A DNA stretch of 9,131 bases from Bacillota bacterium. Lineage in GTDB: Bacteria > Bacillota > Desulfotomaculia > Desulfotomaculales > JAJYZD01. Below are positions 5,102 through 9,131 of this stretch, one piece after another. How positions within the stretch are numbered: the first letter of the stretch is position 1; each line of letters begins with the position of its first letter. Made by a program: the position numbers and the translations under genes. The stretch lies in contig JAJYZD010000150.1 of the NCBI GenBank assembly GCA_021800315.1, positions 1 to 9,131 of the forward strand, written 5' to 3'. The notes under the pieces are model-generated. The model made no database searches. It saw only the letters and a program-made list of their open reading frames with translations, and was not told the origin of the DNA.

Positions 5102-7183
5102 CTACGGAGTTTCCCCTGTTTTCCCCGCCTCAAGCATAACCTGCCGGGTCTTGCCGTCCCAGTGCACCGTCAACCCGAAGGCTTGGGCCAGGTAGAACAC
5201 CGGCACACATATATGACCGTTCCGAACGACGGGTGCCACGGGCATCGCGTGGCGCTTGCCGTTCGCCAGGTAGGTCTTGCTGCCGAGTTGAAAGTCGACC
5301 TGCCGTTGACCAAAGCTGAAGCTGGCCGTACGGCTCGCCGGCTCCCACTTAATCTTCAGGTCCCATCCGACATTGCCCAGGGCCTGGGCCACCGTGTGCG
5401 CGGATACGAAGGTGCGCCCGCGTAATATAAACGGCGCGGGGACGGCGGTGTAGGCCTGCCCGCCGACGGTGTATGCGCCCTTGCCGATGCGTAGCGCGAT
5501 GATGATGGGATACTTACCGGTGTTTTCCGGCTGCAGGATCACGGCAGCGACCGGCGGGGCGGACCGGCCCTTGGTCACGACCTCGCCCTGGGAGCCGCGG
5601 GATAGCGGGTACGACCACACGCCGTCATCCGTACCCGCGTAAAGGGCGCCGTCGAGGGGGACCAGGGCGCGGACCGTTCCGTCGCCGGGAAGGCTGCCCA
5701 ACTGCGACCAGGAAGATCCGTTCCATGTCCACACGCCGTCACTCGTGCCGGCGTAAAGGTTGCCGTTGAAACTGGCAAGACCGGTGATATTTGACGCCGG
5801 ACCCGGAGGGGTTTGGCCGTCACCGGGTAGTTTGCCCAACTGGGTCCAGGAAGATCCGTCCAGGTACCAGACGCCGCGGTGGGTGGCGGCGTACAGCGTT
5901 CCGTTGAACGGCAGGATGGCAACGACCATCGCCGCGTACCCCGAGAGTCCGCTACCGACCTGGGTCCAGGACCCCGAGCCCTCGTCCCAGGACCATACGC
6001 CGTCGCCGTCCCCTCCCGCGTATAGCGTGGTGCCTACCTGGGCCAGGGCCGTGACCCATGATCCGTCGCCGGGACCGGTCGCCGGGCCCACGAGGGACCA
6101 GGAGGAGCCGTTCCAGTACCATACGTTACCGGCGTAAGTTCCCGCGTACAGCCTGTAACCGGCCAAGGGGTTGCCCGCCGACAGCACGCTGCCTATTTGC
6201 GCCGATCCATACGCTAAGCCGTTTGCCCCTCCCACCTGGGTCCACGGAGTGCTCAGCACCCATACGCCGTCCTGTGTTCCGGCATACAGGTTTTGTGGCA
6301 CGGAAGGAGTAGCGAGTACGTTGACTTCTGCGGCCTGTCCCGGGAGGCCCGCGGGACCGCCGACCTGATCCCAGGAGCCGTTATTCAGGCCCCATACGCC
6401 GTCCGACGATGTCCCGGCATACAGTTGGTTGCCGAAGTCGACCAGGCTGGTTACCTGGGCCCCCTCGCCCGAAAGTCTTCCCACCTGGGTCCACGCGCCC
6501 TCCACGTTGAAGTAGGACGAACCCGACGCCGGACCGTAATGACTGTCGCCCGACCAGGAGACGTGCAGCGTCCAGGTCCCGGCGGTGTCGAAAATCCAGT
6601 CGTTCGTAAAGGAGTAGCTCCCGCCCGTAGGCGGGGACCCGCTGCCGATCTGCGAGGTCTTTCCGCCGGGGTCGGTCACGCTCAGGGTGATGCTCCCGTC
6701 GCTCACCGGCTGGCTGAAATTCACCGACCAGGTGACCTGCTGCGGGTCCGGACCGGCGGTGAAACTGCCCGGCGCGGTCGAGACGGAAACGCTGAGGTTC
6801 TGTTTCTGGCCGGGCGCGGGAAAGGTCCAGGTGCCGTACACGGGCTGCGAGCCCTCAAGACCGTTGTGTACCACGTATTCTCCGGGAAACTCGTCGGGAG
6901 CGGTGAAGACGTTGATGTTCCCGCCATCAAGCGCGGTATAGTTGGGATCGTCGGTCTGGAAGTTCGTGATCTGCCCGACGAGAAGGTGGTCAGGCAGGCC
7001 TTCCACGGTGACGTTCTGAACATGCGCCAGGTTCACCGTCTGCCCCTGCCATACACCGGTGTACCGATAGACTATCGGCGGATGGATGGTCAGGGCCGGG
7101 CTGGCCGCCGGGCTGCCGAGCACGGTCACAAGGAGCAGTGCTGCAAGGGGAGCCAGAAAAAGCCGCCGTTTGCCGAAGCGCAT
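5102..7183 (-). CDS. Secreted seven-repeat propeller protein with C-terminal stalk (copper amine oxidase N) domain
   Basis: Encodes 693 aa. The signal peptide is MRFGKRR plus a hydrophobic LFLAPLAALLLVTVLG, with a likely cut near ASPA|LT (about 30). Residues 32-225 are beta-rich, the second half Ig-like (SVSVSTAPG near 131, YSFTNDWIFDTAGTWTLHVSW 190-210). Residues 228-527 contain seven repeats of 38-48 aa, each with a (G)SWTQVG start and an LYAGT.DGVW end; seven such units suggest a closed seven-bladed beta-propeller. Residues 563-686 form two halves of a copper-amine-oxidase-N/stalk domain, with FILRGRTFVSAHTVAQALG and VVRNGHICVPVFYLAQAFG. Despite the name, such domains in clostridia are surface or wall-associated modules, not oxidases. 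The start ATG at 7183 has AAAGGAGA about 7 nt upstream. It is 55 bp downstream of the lipoprotein gene, so they probably share a transcript. Ligand unknown. Confidence 0.9.
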   Translation of the reverse strand: MRFGKRRLFLAPLAALLLVTVLGSPAASPALTIHPPIVYRYTGVWQGQTVNLAHVQNVTVEGLPDHLLVGQITNFQTDDPNYTALDGGNINVFTAPDEFPGEYVVHNGLEGSQPVYGTWTFPAPGQKQNLSVSVSTAPGSFTAGPDPQQVTWSVNFSQPVSDGSITLSVTDPGGKTSQIGSGSPPTGGSYSFTNDWIFDTAGTWTLHVSWSGDSHYGPASGSSYFNVEGAWTQVGRLSGEGAQVTSLVDFGNQLYAGTSSDGVWGLNNGSWDQVGGPAGLPGQAAEVNVLATPSVPQNLYAGTQDGVWVLSTPWTQVGGANGLAYGSAQIGSVLSAGNPLAGYRLYAGTYAGNVWYWNGSSWSLVGPATGPGDGSWVTALAQVGTTLYAGGDGDGVWSWDEGSGSWTQVGSGLSGYAAMVVAILPFNGTLYAATHRGVWYLDGSSWTQLGKLPGDGQTPPGPASNITGLASFNGNLYAGTSDGVWTWNGSSWSQLGSLPGDGTVRALVPLDGALYAGTDDGVWSYPLSRGSQGEVVTKGRSAPPVAAVILQPENTGKYPIIIALRIGKGAYTVGGQAYTAVPAPFILRGRTFVSAHTVAQALGNVGWDLKIKWEPASRTASFSFGQRQVDFQLGSKTYLANGKRHAMPVAPVVRNGHICVPVFYLAQAFGLTVHWDGKTRQVMLEAGKTGETP
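5603..6502 (-). repeat. Seven tandem propeller repeats inside the secreted protein gene
   Basis: Seven imperfect units encode the ends LYAGTSSDGVW, LYAGTQDGVW, LYAGTYAGNVW, LYAGGDGDGVW, LYAATHRGVW, LYAGTSDGVW and LYAGTDDGVW. At the DNA level the recurring ACGCCGTC (complement of GACGGCGT, 'DGV') and CCAGGAAGATCCGTTCCA-type blocks are visible. Unit similarity is highest between units 6 and 7, which suggests recent duplication of that pair. Confidence 0.85.
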
Positions 7184-7202
7184 TGCTTTATCTCCTTTCC
7201 AT

Positions 7203-7220
7203 CCCCCGGTCGCCCGGGGG
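7203..7220 (-). promoter_or_regulatory. GC hairpin with GCGA tetraloop just upstream of the propeller gene RBS
   Basis: On the minus strand CCCCCGG-GCGA-CCGGGGG forms a perfect 7-bp stem closed by a GNRA tetraloop, ending about 7 nt before the AAAGGAGA of the 693-aa gene. There is no T run, so it is not a terminator. It could mark an mRNA processing or stability point that sets the ratio of the two proteins. Confidence 0.5.
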
Positions 7221-7238
7221 TGCGCTGGTCTTGGCTGC

Positions 7239-8054
7239 TCAAGCCGTTGTCATCTTGAGCTTCCTGCGTCTTCTCAAAACCAGGAAAGCGACGACCGCGG
7301 CAACAATAACGACAATAATGACTATGGGTAGAACTTCGTGCGAGGTATTAGGTACGGTTGCCGTCATGCGTAGAACGTTATCCCGCCCGGCAACAAGGTT
7401 CCATACCAAAGTCCGCCCGTTATTCAACACCCTGGACGCATTATTCGCCCCCGCCTTAAACGGTAGTGATATAACGTATTGAACCTTCAATTGACTGGAT
7501 AGCAAACTGCTCAGGCCCTTGGTCAAACTCTGCAAGCCTTGGCTCGTTATAGCATTGCCCGAAGCGCCCTGGCGGTTCGGCCCCTGACTGGTAATACCAC
7601 TGAGGGGACTCTGGGAACCTTGCATCATGTTCGTCAGATTGATATCTGCACCAAAGTTGTATTGTGTATTAAAAAAGGTTCTTTTTACTACAAAGAGACT
7701 GCTGCCTCCATTGATACCTTTAACACTTTGACTGTTTGGACTGTTGAGTAGACTCGGGGTGATCTCACTCAGGGAATTAACATGCCTGGTGGCGATAACA
7801 CCGGTCATTTGCGCATTATGGAAATAGTGCACCTTGAAACCGTGAGCCTTCGCACCCTGGGCAAAACCGGCGAAAGGACGCTGATTGCCGGACTGTGCCA
7901 TCGACATAAAGCTATTGTCAATACCAACTCTATAAACCAGGTCAGCACTCCCGTTTTTATGCACATTTACCCTGACTACTGCCTGCGCACACCCGGTCAC
8001 TAATACCGCCACAAGAACAAGGAACAAACTCAGGGACCGGACCTTCTTTATCAT
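7239..8054 (-). CDS. LppM-like membrane-anchored lipoprotein
   Basis: Encodes 271 aa. The start is ATG at 8054, chosen because GGAGGT lies 8 nt upstream on the minus strand and the product then begins with a normal lipoprotein signal, MIKKVRSLSLFLVLVAVLVTGC; a longer reading from 8078 would lack a Shine-Dalgarno site. The lipobox LVTGC makes Cys22 the lipidated residue. The mature part starts VVRVNVHKNGSADLVYRVGID (26-46) and ends with NNGRTLVWNLVAGRDNVLRM (211-230), as in LppM-type lipoproteins. A Ser/Gln/Asn-rich linker (about 146-188, with ITSQG twice) lies between. A transmembrane helix (241-260) and RRRRK follow at the C-terminus. It would be tethered at both ends with the middle outside the membrane. 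Base composition is more AT-rich than the downstream partner. The LppM relation is by pattern, not by search. Confidence 0.75.
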   Translation of the reverse strand: MIKKVRSLSLFLVLVAVLVTGCAQAVVRVNVHKNGSADLVYRVGIDNSFMSMAQSGNQRPFAGFAQGAKAHGFKVHYFHNAQMTGVIATRHVNSLSEITPSLLNSPNSQSVKGINGGSSLFVVKRTFFNTQYNFGADINLTNMMQGSQSPLSGITSQGPNRQGASGNAITSQGLQSLTKGLSSLLSSQLKVQYVISLPFKAGANNASRVLNNGRTLVWNLVAGRDNVLRMTATVPNTSHEVLPIVIIVVIVAAVVAFLVLRRRRKLKMTTA

Positions 8055-8074
8055 TCTTAAACACCTCCATGAAG

Positions 8075-8655
8075 TCAACTATCGCTTACTCTTATCTGCC
8101 CTCCTCCATTTATTTGCCAACCAAACCCATATTTCCTATCATCCAAGTCCCTGTGACTAAATAATGGCCACTGAACCCAAGCTATGGACGCCTGCACGGG
8201 AGAGCCAGGCCAATCCCGCTTGCTGCAACTTCGCTCGATTCTTCGTTCGGTATAACCATATCTTCGGTGCCATATAGACCATAGCTCCATCTCCTGGCCA
8301 CAAAACGAACACTTCAGCTGATCCTTCCCGGAGCTATTTATCATTCGAGATCTCCACGAACCCTTACGCCTCTTAATGAATCGACGGCGTGGTGGCGTAA
8401 TGCCAAGTTTGGTAGCATTATGTAAATCTACGGTTTTTAGGCCATACCGTTCTCTCCTCGTTTGTACAGACCATAACGCCTAAACATCCGCAAATGTTTC
8501 TTAGGAATGAGCATCATTAGCCTGCCCATGAAGTCAAGCACATCCATTTCTGCTTCGGCCCTCTTCCCGGTGTTATGATCAATATACCGAAACCAGACAC
8601 TATTACCGTCATAACTTATAATCCGATATTCTGCGAGGCTCTTAACGGGTTTCAA
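8075..8655 (-). pseudogene. Frameshifted C-terminal remnant of an IS91-family (Y2) transposase
   Basis: On the minus strand, 8655-8437 encodes YRIISYDGNSVWFRYIDH and, further on, FMGRLMMLIPKKHLRMFRRYGLY, the C-terminal core pattern of IS91/IS801/IS1294-type transposases. After a stop at 8437 the match continues in another frame from about 8460 as RKGSWRSRMINSSGKD, then KCSFCGQEMELWSIWHRRYG (from 8344), the family's C-terminal zinc-binding motif. The two parts are 311 bp apart in phase, so one frameshift is needed near 8440-8475. The catalytic N-terminal part with the HUH motif and tyrosines is missing; in-frame sequence stops at 8692-8694. The end after WHRRYG also drifts from the usual. It sits directly before the lipoprotein gene, whose promoter may lie in this debris. 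Confidence 0.75.
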
Positions 8656-8663
8656 CGGGATGG

Positions 8664-8713
8664 GTCCCCGGGTTGGGACAGCGAACGAGGGTCAACTCCG
8701 GAGTCCTTGACCC
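8664..8713. repeat. Two adjacent hairpins upstream of the transposase remnant
   Basis: GTCCC (8664-8668) pairs with GGGAC (8675-8679), and GGGTCAA (8689-8695) pairs perfectly with TTGACCC (8707-8713); the latter loop contains the palindrome ACTCCGGAGT (8695-8704). They lie where the IS91 remnant loses similarity. Origin unknown; they are not followed by T runs. Confidence 0.4.
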
Positions 8714-8770
8714 GTCTGGTTTCTCGTTATCCATAATTCCCCATTTACTGCCGCACAGGGCCACCCCGCT

Positions 8771-8796
8771 AAAAGGGGATAAGAGCCCCTTTTTTT
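8771..8796 (+). terminator. Strong intrinsic terminator, near-symmetrical
   Basis: AAAAGGGG (8771-8778) pairs with CCCCTTTT (8786-8793) around a 7-nt loop, followed by T residues to 8796 and a further T-rich stretch. On the minus strand the same hairpin ends in CCCCTTTT, so it can work in both directions. No + strand gene ends just before it, so its likely job is to stop a minus-strand transcript entering from beyond 9131, or it is left over from a lost gene. Confidence 0.7.
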
Positions 8797-9131
8797 CTTT
8801 TTAATCTAAATCGATTCCTGCCTGGAAGTATTTTCATTCGTGCTTATGAAACAACTCTATCTCATGCTGCAAAAATTGACAAGACCTTTCTTGTATCAAT
8901 TTATCGATAGAAATTTTCTATTATGCGATGAAATCAAAATTTCCTAGACACCATCCCATGTCCGATAGACACAAACAGCAATGAACATCATTGTATATTG
9001 CCGTAATTTCGTTAGTTTGTTGTCATAATTGTTGCCCAAAAGCCACTTTATGGCACAATTCACTTGGGACAAGGTCGCAAGGTCGGTTTTTCCGTTGGCG
9101 GTAATACAACCCCGTTAGACAACATCCGGGG
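8797..9131. other. AT-rich gene-free region with inverted repeats
   Basis: No gene is visible; a 33-codon frame starting at 8846 has no ribosome-binding site. The stretch is much more AT-rich than the rest of the window. It has TTGACA (8876-8881) overlapping the inverted repeat ACAAGA-CCTT-TCTTGT (8879-8894), and a second repeat ATAGAAA-T-TTTCTAT (8907-8921). No good -10 box sits 16-18 nt after TTGACA (ATTTAT is the nearest at 17 nt), so a promoter is only possible. Confidence 0.4.

Noticed and set aside
6293..7258. 321-codon + strand frame opposite the secreted propeller gene
   Set aside because: Shadow of the minus-strand gene, which has a signal peptide, repeats and a good ribosome-binding site.
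8846..8950. 33-codon + strand frame starting MKQLYLMLQ
   Set aside because: No Shine-Dalgarno at a usable distance, no recognisable motif, and it overlaps the two inverted repeats.
1..9131. CRISPR array or other regularly spaced repeats
   Set aside because: No evenly spaced identical repeats were seen; the only tandem repetition is the protein-coding propeller unit set.

Overview
The window looks like a piece of chromosome from a GC-rich, anaerobic, Gram-positive bacterium of the Desulfotomaculum/Pelotomaculum/Moorella kind. This is inferred from gene content: a DUF3786 protein beside a DUF362 ferredoxin-type protein, a copper-amine-oxidase-N ('stalk') domain surface protein, frequent TTG/GTG starts behind strong Shine-Dalgarno sites, and relics of IS91 and (probably) IS200/IS605 elements. 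No species can be named from what is visible.

Region 1 (1-3721, + strand) is a compact, GC-rich gene cluster that reads as one operon: a DUF3786 protein, a DUF362 protein with two 4Fe-4S motifs, a DegT/DnrJ/EryC1/StrS-fold protein, and a Nudix hydrolase of the CoA-pyrophosphatase type. Gaps are only 7-37 bp. The DegT-fold protein has glutamine where the PLP-binding lysine should be, so it is probably not an ordinary aminotransferase. A good sigma-A-type promoter follows, then a complete tRNA-Pro(CGG) gene with encoded CCA and a short 3' hairpin.

Region 2 (about 3910-5100) is 1.2 kb without a convincing gene. It is rich in inverted repeats: a long-range stem, several perfect hairpins, an 18-bp perfect palindrome, and two intrinsic-terminator-like hairpins on the + strand. 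One of these directly follows an ideal ribosome-binding site and ATG. Part of it (about 4505-4739, read on the minus strand) resembles the C-terminal tail and right end of a decayed TnpB/IS605-type element. The rest (3910-4500) is either an undescribed structured RNA or decayed sequence; I cannot decide which.

Region 3 (5102-8054, minus strand) holds two exported proteins in a probable operon. The first is a 271-aa lipoprotein resembling LppM, with an N-terminal lipobox and a C-terminal membrane anchor. The second is a 693-aa secreted protein made of an N-terminal beta-rich region, seven propeller-type repeats (LYAGT-DGVW) and a C-terminal stalk domain. A GC-rich hairpin with a GCGA loop sits between them, just before the second ribosome-binding site.

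Region 4 (8075-9131) starts with a frameshifted C-terminal remnant of an IS91-family (Y2) transposase. It ends in AT-rich, gene-free sequence with a near-symmetrical terminator and several inverted repeats. The change from a tidy metabolic operon to IS relics and surface proteins happens just after the tRNA, as is common at sites of past integration, but no integrase or duplicated att site is visible here.
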